DNA of 64,000 nucleotides from Colletotrichum lupini (taxonomy: Eukaryota; Ascomycota; Sordariomycetes; Glomerellales; Glomerellaceae): positions 4,278,001-4,342,000 of the forward strand of contig NC_064680.1 of the NCBI RefSeq assembly GCF_023278565.1. The letters run 5' to 3'. Positions 21,904 to 32,299 of this stretch are shown one piece after another. Each line of letters starts with the position of its first letter. Position 1 is the first letter of the stretch. A model generated the notes under the pieces. It did not search any database and was not told the DNA's origin. It saw only the letters and a list, made by a program, of their open reading frames with translations. Both the position numbers and the translations under genes were made by a program.

Positions 21904-22840
21904 ACTGCCATTCGACGAGCTAAAAAAGCCGATGTGGGAGTCCTATCATCCGATATTGAGCTCGTAGAGCAATCTTCTGGTATCCTCTCAGTGGTGCCTT
22001 CAAAAGATGCGCTAGAAGCGGCGCGGCGAGTGGTGGACGCCTTACATGAACTCGCCACCCGTGGTTCGCGGCCGAGTAGGCCCTTCTACTTCACAGACCC
22101 CAACGCTGTTGCAGCGTCAACAGTTCGAAGGATAGCCGAACTCTTCACCTCGGTTCATCATAGTGCTCGCTTCATCGACGGCTTGATCTTAGGAGAGCCC
22201 CCCGTTTTCGTCTCGGCAAGCGACGTAGAGCCGCAGACCGTCTCACCTACGACGGCTACGAGTGGTGTTGAACAACGCTGGTCCATGGGTACAGGCCCGA
22301 GTCCCCATTTCCGGTCCTCATCAGATCACGGATTTGCCCCATCACGGGGAGAGGTTGTATGCAGAGCTGAACATGCGTTATTTGGGCAGCGAAGTGGGAG
22401 CCGCCAGCGGACTGAAGATGTGTTACACAACCATGTTCAAGGGGTACATCGCAGTCGCCGCACGAGGGTTGACCACCGCGGAACGACTCGGCCTGCTCTA
22501 CGCTCTCAAAGACAAGCTGCAGCTACTTCTGCCAGATCACTTACGTCTAGCCGAGAGCGGAGTCACCGTCACGCCACCGAAAGCATACCGCTGGGTATTC
22601 GAGATGCAGCAAATAGCCCGAACTCATGCCGAAGAGGGTGGGTTTGCCCTGGGTCTATTTCAAGGAGCTGAAGGAGTGTTTCGTGACATCGCGGAAGATA
22701 GCGTTCTCGGGAAAGAAAAGATTGGAAATAGAGTTCGAGGTACAATAATGGAAGACTTTGCTGCCATACTCGCAAGGAACTTGGAACACAAGACGACTTA
22801 TTGCCAAGTCTCCCCGGTTAATGACGAGGACCATTCCTAG
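21904..22840 (+). pseudogene. truncated DUF1932-type NAD(P) dehydrogenase relic
   Basis: Two adjoining frames make one recognisable protein. 21904 to about 22200 encodes the second half of a Rossmann-type NAD-binding domain (KADVGVLSSDIELVEQ, ILSVVPSKDAL, FYFTDPNAVA, ARFIDGLILGEPP). About 22262-22840 encodes the DUF1932 C-terminal helical domain (VPISGPHQI, GSEVGAASGLKMCYTTMFKG, VTPPKAYRWVFEM, AEDSVLGKEKIG). In family members the N-terminus carries GxGxxG. No such motif appears in the 120 bp upstream, and an in-frame TAA stands just before 21904. The two parts are in different frames (+1), with about 50 extra bases between GEPP and the ISGP block. It is a 5'-truncated, frameshifted pseudogene unless unusual introns rescue it. 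Confidence 0.75.
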
Positions 22841-23907
22841 GTAAACTCATAGTCCAAAGCATGAAGTCAACAAAATGGCAGTCTCCAGCCATCAGGCGAT
22901 TCGACCGCTCACTGCTGCTTTACCTTTCTACCTTGATACTCACACATCTAACCTCGCCGGCAGGTCCACGATGGTCATCGGCAAGTCCAGCTACCTTACT
23001 GGGAAGAGACTTCGTGGTTGTCTACGCGAGGGAACCTTGAATAGTCATTCTTGGGTCGCTGATGTAAACGATGGCGGCTATATACTTTGTCCCCCCGAGT
23101 TGTCTCTATACATCAACATCTCGTATTCGAGGGTTGGGTCCTTGAAGCGGATTCTGCCTTGGCCATGGAGACAAGTACGTCCAGCGCTACCGCCCAATTA
23201 CTGCTAACCACGAGGGCGAGACCCATGGGAAAAAGAAGCGACGACACCGAAATAGAAGAACCGAGGCCCGGGCAAACGAGGCGGCGCGCATGGCCATGGA
23301 TCCCCGGAAGACTCAGGTGACGCGGATTTCGTGTCTTGAAGTAGATTCTGCAAGGCTGTCGACGCCCTCTCACGTGCTGCGTGAGATATCCACCATAGCC
23401 ACCATCATCACCAGGCAATGAAAGGATGCGATGGTCTGCTTGGTTGCTGGGTGAAGAGCAGCGCCTTCCGGTGGCTTGACGTCACACAAGGATGTCAGCT
23501 GGCGCTCTGGGAGAGTTGAGGGAGTGGAGGAGAGCTTCGTTAGGGGGGATCTCTGCGATAAGGAAGCTTGAGCTATCGATAAGACAGAATTGGAGGATAA
23601 GGTAATTAAGGTACGTATGGTCCGCCCCGGAATATCTTGGAAGGGGTCCACACACGGGCAGCAAGGACCTGGAGCTCCGGCCGTCAAGATTGGCCAATCG
23701 GAGGATAGTGAAGTTAAGGCGGCGTGTCTTTAACCCACCTTTGGCCAGTGTGTGGCAGTTCAGTGGCCCCTCCCTGCAGCTGTTCTCCTTGTTGCCCGCC
23801 AGCTGTATTGTTTCCCCTCCAGTCCGTCCAATTGACCGCCCACCTTCACGACTTTACCATCACCCTCATCGACCAATTTCCGCCTCGCCTTTCTCAAAAC
23901 AGACACA
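22841..23907. other. intergenic and FKBP promoter region
   Basis: No supported gene. The 150 bp before 23908 are C/T-rich (for example CCACCTTCACGACTTTACC), typical of a fungal leader. Confidence 0.5.
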
Positions 23908-24716
23908 ATGCAGGGTCTTCTCCTCTCTCTTGGCCTTCTGGCCTCCAGTGCCGTCAGCTTCGTTGCTGCCGCTGACCTGAAGATCGACGTCACCCAGGAG
24001 GTCGAGTGCGACCGCAAGACCAAGAATGGCGACAAGCTCACCATGCACTACCGCGGTACTCTGCAGGCCGATGGCAAGCAATTCGATGCTAGTAGGTTAC
24101 CATGATTCTACTGAAAGGTCTCTGAAGCAAAGCTGACGTCTCATTTCTCAAGGCTACGACCGCGGAACCCCCTTCAGCTTCAAGATTGGCAGCGGCCAGG
24201 TCATCAAGGGGTCAGTTCCCCAATAAATGATTGACTCGACGAGAAGCACTGGAATTGGTCGCGGAGGCTAACAATGGTATAGATGGGAGCAAGGACTTCT
24301 TGACATGTGCATTGGCGAGAAGAGGTAAGCATAGGGACACTCAATGACCAGAGACCAATCGTTACTGACGCCTCGCAGAACCCTGACCATCCCCCCTGAG
24401 CTTGGATACGGACCCCGCGGCATGGGCCCCATTCCCGGCGGCTCGACCCTTGGTATGAACTATTCCGTCTGTTATTTGAAAGCTCTGCTAACTAGTGTCG
24501 TAACCAGTCTTCGAGACTGAGCTCGTCGGCATTGACGGTGTTCCCAAGCCCGAGAAGATCATTGTCAAGGCTTCCTCGGCTGCCAGCGAGGCTGTCGAGT
24601 CTGCCACTGAGGGCATTGCCGAGAAGGTCGCCAGCAAGGTTGCTGAGGCGGCTGATGTTGTCAAGACCATTGTCGCCGACTCTGACGCCGACGGCCAGGA
24701 GCACAACGAGCTCTAA
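23908..24716 (+). CDS. FKBP-type peptidyl-prolyl isomerase of the ER (FKBP2-like)
   Basis: Catalyses cis-trans isomerisation of proline bonds during protein folding in the secretory pathway. Five exons: 23908-24091, 24153-24210, 24283-24324, 24379-24452 and 24508-24716, joined frame 188 aa; each junction keeps the reading frame. A signal peptide ([21 protein letters not shown]) starts the protein. The FKBP core follows with its usual blocks: [63 protein letters not shown]. The drug-binding residues (Tyr, Asp, Phe, Trp, Tyr) are all present. A C-terminal extension of about 50 residues rich in Ala, Val, Glu and Lys is predicted helical. The last four residues are HNEL, an HDEL variant expected to retain the protein in the ER. 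Family call is firm. Confidence 0.96.
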
Positions 24717-25093
24717 ATCAGCTCTCCCCGAAACGGTTCTATACGAATAGACTTGCATCCGGTAGAGAAAAGGCAATCCAGATCCAATCGGTGTCTATAC
24801 GTGAAGCATTATTTGCTATGCGAAAGCATTCACTGGCGAATTTGGATTCGACGACATATATACGACGCGTCACGACACTATTATGATTTAGGCGAGCGAC
24901 TAAATGCTAATGAGCATCAACTTCCACTTTCCCGGTTCATATCTGAAATGTGCATGTGGTTGAAGTTGTTCGCGTGCAGAAGTGACAATCTTTTGAAAAT
25001 CGTCATTAACATTGTAGGTTTATTAACTATTGTAGACCAGCGTTCTCTTTGGTAAGTGAGGCCGAGTTCGATTTTTTTGCGTAAGGCACCTCC
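24717..25093. other. intergenic between convergent genes
   Basis: About 380 bp, AT-leaning, probably both 3' UTRs; nothing else seen. Confidence 0.5.
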
Positions 25094-26491
25094 TCAACCA
25101 GCCTGGTACACAGCAAGCGCGGCAACATGCCGGTTGATCATGGTCAAATTGTGAGCCGTGACATACGTGTCAGTATCCGTAAGAGCAACAAACATGGTCG
25201 AGTTGATGGCAGGATCATGCTCCCACGTTGAAACGTTGGGCTGGATGGTGTATGCCGTACGAGACTCGAGGCTAACGTTCTGAAGTGGCGAGAAGGTGAC
25301 ATTCAGTTGCGACACCCAGGCGGCGAACTTTGGCTCCACGACGTTGGTCGCGGTGATGTAGCTGTGATTGGGACCAACCGCCTGGCCCGGAGCGTCCCAT
25401 TGGAAGAAGACCTGGCGGCCTGGGTAGGAAAGGGGCATCGTGCGGTTCTGGGTGATGGCGGCATTACAGTCCTGGAGGGGATCCGTGGCGTTCACACAAG
25501 ATTCAGCATCGGTGATGTTCGTCGTCGCCGCGGTGTTCGCCCAGCCGCCGGTAGTCTCATTCCAGACGTTGGAACCGTTGATACGGTAAGGGTTGGGCTG
25601 GTTCAGGATGTGAAGAGCGGGGAAGTTCTGCCAGATGAGGCGGGTCTGGTCTGCCGGACAGCTAGAGATGTACGGTGCCAGGAGCGTCCAGGCCCAACTC
25701 TGCGGGATACCGGGAATGTGCCACTCGGGCATGGGGAACAAGCCCTCGAACTGACGAAAGATCATTTGCTGGCGAGCCTCGGTCGTGATGCTTTGCAGCA
25801 GCAGCTGGGCTGCCGGACCGGAGTTGAGGTGCGGCAGGAACCCGTAAACGCCAGACTCACCCCAGCGAGTAAGCTTCTGGTTGAAATCGATGTACTCCCG
25901 GAGATTGGTGACGGGGTAGTTGTAAGTACACTGCTTGGGCGCCTGGGCGCCAAGCATATTTGTGATGACAGTGGCATGACCAATCTCCTGTTCAGCCATG
26001 AACTGCAGGAGGTAGCGGTCCTCAGCATTCAGACCGAGCTCCTCGAACTCTTCATCGGAGAAGGTGGCAAGGCCCCAGTGGAAGAGGTCGAGCTCGATGT
26101 ACTCCTGGTAGAGTGCCAGGGCGAGGGACTGGTAGTCGAAGTCGCTCTGGACGCGGTAGACTGGGGCCGAACCGTTGGTACCGATGCCACCCGAAGGTGT
26201 ATACGGCGCAGGCTGGTCGCCGTGGAGCTTGCCGTCTGCCGGGTAGTCGTAGGCATCATCTGGAGGGGGCAGTATCGGGACCTCGGAAGCTAGGACACTG
26301 GTTGAGAGCGCACCGGTCGTTGTTGGCGAGGGACCCGTGTAGGGACCGTGGGAGGTGACGTTGGTGACTGCCACTTGTGACGGGGTAATAGTGGGCTCCG
26401 AGGTGACGGTAGTCTGTGGCTCGGAGACGACGGGCACGGCGTACGCGCCGGAGGCCAAGGCGAGCAGCCTGAACATGCTCCTTGTTGCCAT
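25094..26491 (-). CDS. secreted ferritin-like protein, Rds1 type
   Basis: Single exon of 465 aa. Start at 26491 (MATRSMFRLLALASGAYAV) gives a signal peptide; the frame is open upstream to 26617 but without coding character. A Thr/Ser/Pro-rich segment (residues 20-75) is followed by a ferritin-like helical bundle. Its metal-binding-type residues show in YQEYIELDLFHW, AEQEIGHATV (ExxH) and EARQQMIFRQFEG. Many N-x-S/T sites in the last third suggest N-glycosylation. The family's founding member, fission yeast rds1, is induced by nutrient stress; the biochemical function is unknown. A long open frame on the opposite strand (25307-26293) is the codon-bias shadow of this gene. Confidence 0.9.
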   Translation of the reverse strand: MATRSMFRLLALASGAYAVPVVSEPQTTVTSEPTITPSQVAVTNVTSHGPYTGPSPTTTGALSTSVLASEVPILPPPDDAYDYPADGKLHGDQPAPYTPSGGIGTNGSAPVYRVQSDFDYQSLALALYQEYIELDLFHWGLATFSDEEFEELGLNAEDRYLLQFMAEQEIGHATVITNMLGAQAPKQCTYNYPVTNLREYIDFNQKLTRWGESGVYGFLPHLNSGPAAQLLLQSITTEARQQMIFRQFEGLFPMPEWHIPGIPQSWAWTLLAPYISSCPADQTRLIWQNFPALHILNQPNPYRINGSNVWNETTGGWANTAATTNITDAESCVNATDPLQDCNAAITQNRTMPLSYPGRQVFFQWDAPGQAVGPNHSYITATNVVEPKFAAWVSQLNVTFSPLQNVSLESRTAYTIQPNVSTWEHDPAINSTMFVALTDTDTYVTAHNLTMINRHVAALAVYQAG

Positions 26492-27809
26492 TATGTATAA
26501 GCTTCTGAGCTCTGATGTGTTGAGATATCGAAGACGGCCGGCCAATGACTCCCTTTGCTGGAACGATCGTGGGCTCGCTCTTATACAAAACTTAGACCAC
26601 TTTTCGGTGCTCGGCACTCCAATTATTGAATGACCGCGACATATCTAGCCAGGCTGATCGACATCAACCATTGAACCATTGTAGTTGCGAACCGAACTCG
26701 GAAGTCGAACTAGGTGAAGGGTTCGCCCCTTGAGATGAGTTCATGGACTTTGAAATTCCTCATCATCCTGGACCGTAGCCCCGGACTTTGGGCGGCAATT
26801 GCGAAAAATACACGTGGGCTCCGAGTCGTTGGCTGTAATCCTGCCGTCATCAGCTTTTGTATTGCGAGAGATTGATGTCCGCTTTAGTGAGCCTGCACAA
26901 AAAGTAGTCCAGCGTGTCAACGGCGCGTTTCTAGCTTACCACAGAGAAGAAACTTGCTCCGGCGTGCAACGAAACGAGCAGTTGCCATCAATCAGACGTC
27001 AGATACACTCCACGGAGTTGTCTCCGGTGAGCTCGGGGTGGGACGAACCGCATCAAGGATGGGCCTCGTGGAGAAATAACTCCGGGCCGTGAGTGGGTAC
27101 AGCCGGCACCGATGACGCTTACATTAGGCGGATGAGGCTCTTTGTGCCACGAAGCCAAGAGTGATCCCGCAGTCCGTAATGTGGGAAATGCGGGAAGTCA
27201 ATCGATGAGATGAACTACTGAGGTACGGGGTAAGGTAGTATGAGCTAATCACTCTGATGGGAAGGATCTGTATTGAAAGAGGGAGACAGCAACCAATACC
27301 GCGTCAGCATGTACGGATACAACTACCGGAACTTAAGCTCCGGGCCCTTGACCTAGAAGCTTGAATCTGGAATTTTTGAACGCCATCCAGATATGGTATC
27401 CATGAGTTGAATTTCTATGACACGGTACTTAATGGTATCGTAGACGTACGTTGAATGCTGGCGTGGGTAACAGCGCATAGAGAATATCATCTTCAATTAG
27501 TCTCAGTCTAGCTAACTCCGGCAACAATTTCATGCCATACCTACACGAATGCGAAAATCTGTTCTGCCACACTCTATACAACTAGCTGCCGCAGTTCCGG
27601 TACCGGTCCAAATCTTTGGACCTCTTCTACGCTCTGCCGTGCAGTCGAAGGTGACAGCATCATCTCGGCGTCACCGTACAACCAATCTTCATCCCCACAA
27701 CTTCCCCATCATACTCTTGGGTACTGCTCCTGCTCAACGGCGGGAGGCGGGGGAATGTGACAACTTTGGGAGCTTGAGAAAGGCGAAAAAGCATCCTCAA
27801 TTGGGTTAC
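26492..27809. other. intergenic, no gene seen
   Basis: About 1.3 kb. A TATAAGAG-type box on the minus strand near 26580-26587 could serve the Rds1-like gene. No frame with domains. Confidence 0.45.
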
Positions 27810-29629
27810 TCAGTTGCCGTCCAGCACCCACTTCTTCTTGTCGTAGCTCGCAGGCCACACGCCGTTCTTGCCTGGCGCGATGATACCGTTGGGGTCGAGC
27901 GCGTTCTTGATCGCCTCGTTGAGCTGCATCTGCGCGTTGTCGTTCCAGTTGAAGGCGTCTGCGACGGGATCCATGAGCGCCGTGTGCGCGCGGAACTGGC
28001 CCCAGCCGTGCGCCGTCGTTTCCTTGATGAGCTTATGCGCCAACTTCCTGATGCGCTCCACGTCGTCGGGTACGTCGAGGCGGTAGGGGATACCGATTAC
28101 GTGGTCTATGGCAACCAGGGTCAGTCACTTGCGTACTGTCTCGCAGCATCGCAACATGAAATGAGATGCCCGTTTAGACGGAATACTTACGCAGCTCTCG
28201 CATGCCCACGGCAAAGGCGCCGAGGTAATCGAAGCCGAATTCGGTGATGAGCTTCTTGGCTACATCGTGCTGCTTCTTTGCGTCCTCGCCGGACACCTTG
28301 GAGATTGGAGCCCACAAGAGTTGACCCCCGTTGGGAAGCCAGCTATGTCCAGTGTTAGTAATTGAGGGACAATAAAGTAAGCTATGGGAATAAGACTTAC
28401 TTCAGACACCTTAACTCCTCTACTGTAGGAATACCTTGCATCAGCAGCTCGCGAGCGCGGAGAGGACTCTCTCGTGCGCGATCCTCTGGTAGGAAGAATC
28501 TCGAGCCCGGAATGGAGAGGAACTCGTGCTTGATAACACTAAGAAGGACATCGCGAACAGGCTTAGGTCCGTATACGGCACCAATAAGCTGCCATCGACC
28601 CATATCGAGCTTCTTTGCGATTCCGTCGACTTCTTCCTCTGATAATGGCCCTTGTTTGTCCGTATACTTGGATTTGGGACCGCAGTGCGCGGCGTTCAAC
28701 AGAGTGTGACGAAGGAAAGGAACGTTCTGCAACACCATTTGCAGGCGCAACGGACGGATAATGTCAACAGCCTTTGGCAGATCCGAGTCGTTCTCAAAGG
28801 TGATCTCGTACGGCTGGTAGCCTCCGGGGTTGGGCATCAGCCACATGCCAATCTTTGTCACGATACCAAGGTTGCTCTGAGAGAAGAGGCCGTCATTGTA
28901 AGGTCCGTATCCCGTGTTGAAGAGCTGCCATGTCTCGCAGCCAGGCTGCTCATCAGGTCGCAGGCTCGTATCCGCGTTGGGGTTGGGGACGCCACCCATA
29001 CCGGTGCGCACAAGCTTTCCGTTCGGCAGAACAACCTCCATGCCGCAGTGCATACCCCAGTGGTCACCATACGGCGTGGCACCGACGCCGCGCTCTACAG
29101 CATTTCCGAGAACGGAACCCTGGCCTACGGGCACCGACATCCAGAGATGCTCACGGAGGTTGTGTTTCTCGAGGTGCTCGTGCAGATCCCGGAAGCTGAC
29201 GCCTGGCTCGAGAAGTACGTATGCACCCTCCACGTTGACTTCGAGGATGCGGTTCATGTGGTGGCCCAGGTCCATGACCACGGAACCGGGAACGCGTGGG
29301 GAAGCGCCGCCGTAGCCGAAGTTTCGGCCGAGGGAGATTGGCCAGACGGGCATGACGAGCTCGTTGCAGAGTGCGACGAGGGCCTGGACGTCCGGGACGT
29401 GGCGGGGCATGACGACGGCCGAGGCGACGAACTTGGTCTTCTCGTAGAGGGGGAAGTGATCGTGTGATTTCGGCTGGTTGAGGTATGAGTCGCCCTCTAG
29501 GGGCTTGTCCTTGGGGATGACGCGGACATTTTCGATGCCGCAAATTTCTTGGGCGCGGATGATGAACTTTTGGAATAGCTCGTTGGTGAAGTTTGGTGGA
29601 AGTGCGATGGGTTCCGGAATTGGCGCCAT
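27810..29629 (-). CDS. FAD-dependent oxidase, vanillyl-alcohol oxidase type
   Basis: Flavoenzyme of the VAO/PCMH family; fungal VAO oxidises 4-hydroxybenzyl alcohols and methyl ethers, for example turning vanillyl alcohol to vanillin. Three exons on the minus strand: 28401-29629, 28191-28342 and 27810-28105, joined frame 558 aa, close to the 560 aa of characterised fungal VAO. The FAD-binding domain shows VVMPRHVPDVQALVALC, SLGRNFGYGGASPR (phosphate loop), GSVLGNAVERGVGATPYGDH and GLFSQSNLGIVTKIGMWLMP. The C-terminal cap and closing piece contain GKNGVWPASYDKK. No signal peptide at the start chosen (MAPIPEPIALPPNF), so it probably acts inside the cell or in peroxisomes. The exact substrate is inferred from overall similarity only. 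Confidence 0.92.
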
Positions 29630-31598
29630 CTTGACGGGTCTGATCTGGTATGAGGCTGATTGAATGCGATGTCTGGAGTAAGGGCACTTGAAATCACCAA
29701 ACGTATCGCTAGAATGGAGATCAAGATATATTGATGTCTTGTTTTGTGAGGAAGCTATATCAACTTGATCCGAGAGCATAGAGGTCTTTTAATAACTTTC
29801 ATGATGTGATATGTTGCTTCTACGAGTTCTCCGATGAACCGTGCCTATAATGGGGGCCATGCTTGACGGATTACTGTCAGATGCCGACTGCTTGATACAT
29901 CTGTTCCACCACCGGCGTTGCGAGCTCTGTTGCATAGCTCGCGAAGTTGAGAAAGGCCAAGTACGGTCGTCCGTCGCGCGTGCCGGGCCCAATTCGGGCC
30001 AGCACCCCGGGATGCCTTCGCGAGAGCGGGCGACAACTCGAGCCTGGAGTCCGAACCCGTTCGAGTGGAAGGCATACCAGCAGGCAGGGTGTAACCCCAT
30101 AGCAAGTGGCGGGAGCCAACGGAGAATGAAAAGGTGTGTTTCGTTCAATGGACCATCAGTTCATTACGGACAGCTGCCTGATACGACAGGTTGATCGTAG
30201 AGGAATCACTGTTTCGAGAGGGAAAGCTGTTCACAATGTGGGTTGTGAAGCGTTCGGCGTAGATCGCTGCCGTCCGTAGAAGAGTGGCGCTCAGTGGTCT
30301 GAGCCGTAGTGGACGACTATCGAGAGGACCGTGAGTTCGGAACTCTGTCAAACTTGACGTGGCGGACGTAGTGAAGACGTTTTGGGTCAGCCAGTTACCG
30401 AAAGAGAGCTGTGATGCGACAGGCCACCCAGCTTTGCTTCCTCCATGGAAGATGTTCGTGATGATTCGCGGGTTCGTAAAGCGACGGTGCGGAACGGGCG
30501 GACATGTTGTTGGAGAGGAATCTTGTCATGAAACGCTATCTGACGGGAAGACACAACCTTCACACAGACACCCGTTCCCGTCATTAGTTGCAGATGCGGC
30601 TGCAGTCTTGACAGTGTCTTACCGCTACCTCGGGAGACGCACCATGAAACGAAACAGAGAGCCATTTGCTCTCTTTACCCCACGGACATTGGCTACCGGC
30701 CAGGCTCCTGTCAGCTTTTCCTTCGGCCGGCTTGTCCGAGGCGGCCGCATTCTCGTAGACATTTATCCATGAAATTCCGTCATCTAATCTTTTACATCTT
30801 GTTCCCAAACTGCCAGACGCCCCAATGGCGTGCTTGGCACAAGCAGAGGTGCCAGCCCTAAAGGTGCGGATAGGCCGGGGTACACGTCTCCCCGGAGGAG
30901 CAGTTGGAGAAATCTCGCATCGGCCATCCGCAGTTGGCGATGCGGTCACGGAACGGAGGTGCCGGGTGTTTCTAGAAGACTTCCCGCTCTGGGATTCTGC
31001 TGGTTCATGAGAAGCTTGGGGGACACCCAACCCCGAATGACACGCCATGACTGATAGCTGTCGTTGCGATTGCGAGGTGCGAACGAGGCTCTTTTGATGG
31101 ATGCGAACCTACGGAAGCTTTGGTCGGGGGTTCCTGAAGTGATTTTTAAGTTGGGTGGATGGGTGCAAAGATACGGCCGAGGGCCTTTTTCAACGCCCAT
31201 CGCCTGGTTCCGAATCTCACTTTACCACAACGTCGGGCGAACTTGAACACCGTACTTGTTGATACGGAAACGTCTTCCATCCCACATCACCCTTGATCCA
31301 AAAGCTTGGCCTTTGACCTTGGTAGCAGATGACCTTTGGGTGTTCCAGCCCTTCCGTTGGCGAACGGCTATTTAAGATTAGGGTTGCCTGCTCAAGACAT
31401 CAAAGGGAAAGGCCGGCCGAAATCAATATTACATTAGTGTGAGGTCCGGACCTCCAAGCGGGTTTAGTAGCAACCATAATCCAACCTTCAAGTCATTTGC
31501 ACCTGTGCCAATCTAGCAATATCGAGATCCCTTGGTTCAAGAGAAAGGTTCGAGCAAAGAACACCTTCACCGAAGCGGAACCTAAGCTTTCAGCAATA
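29630..31598. other. intergenic, no gene seen
   Basis: About 2 kb. Frames near 29841-30194 and 30359-31054 have no recognisable domain. A TATTTAAG box near 31369 precedes the ABM gene by about 230 bp and may be its core promoter. Confidence 0.5.
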
Positions 31599-32299
31599 AT
31601 GGATCCAGCCCAGCTCGCCAATGCCGTCACCGAGCGGGTAACCATTCCTGTCTTGGGCGGCGTTGAGAACTGGAAGGAGCAGCTTAAGTTTATGCTTCAG
31701 ACTCTGAGCAAGCAGCCAGGATATCTTCGTACGCGCTGGGGGCCATGGACTGAGGATCAACAGAAGCTTGAGCTCATCACCGGTACGTGACAATATGCCG
31801 GGCCAATTCATCTAGCTCAGCTTAAATGGCTAACAACCGGAGTCTCAAAATAGGTTGGGTCAGTCCGGATGCGCGCGAGAAGTGGCAGAGATCGAAAGAC
31901 TTCGCCGGAGCAATGGCCCGGTTCGCGCCCGTACTAGACGGCGAGCCCGCGGCATACCTACTCCGATTCAAGCCTTACGCACCCCACGCCGTCATCAACT
32001 CCCCCATCGTCGAAACCCTAAGCTTCGAAGACTGCCGAGAGTCCGAGAACAGGATGCGCGAGGTGGTCGAACGAGCATCCAGGATGCCGGGCTGCAACGG
32101 CGTGGCAAGCGGGTATTCGCTGTGCCCACCAAGCTCATCCTCCGGCGACAGCACCGGCAGGACGTTCGTCGCGGCGATCGGGTGGACGGGGCTCGAGGCC
32201 AGCCGCGCGGCGGACAAGTCGGCGTACACGGGCGGTATGAAAACCGAAGTCCACCACGTCAACTTCAATTTTCCTGTCAAAGGATTTGGAGGATTATAG
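31599..32299 (+). CDS. dimeric alpha/beta-barrel (ABM-like) protein
   Basis: Two exons, 31599-31782 and 31854-32299, with a 71 bp intron carrying a GCTAAC branch site; 209 aa. The N-terminal 100 residues have the look of an antibiotic-biosynthesis-monooxygenase-like fold (TERVTIPVLGGVENWKEQLK, LSKQPGYLRTRWGPW). The stretch QKLELITGWVSPDAREKW is cut by the intron. A second, similar half may follow (residues 105-209, ending KTEVHHVNFNFPVKGFGGL). Fungal genes of this kind often sit near oxidases, but no cluster is evident here. The fold call is moderate and the function is unknown. No signal peptide. Confidence 0.75.

Noticed and set aside
25307..26293. 328-codon plus-strand frame opposite the Rds1-like gene
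   Set aside because: It is the antisense shadow of a GC-biased gene, has no domain and no start context.
28652..29467. 271-codon plus-strand frame opposite the VAO-like gene
   Set aside because: Antisense shadow; the minus-strand exons have clear flavoenzyme motifs and splice sites.
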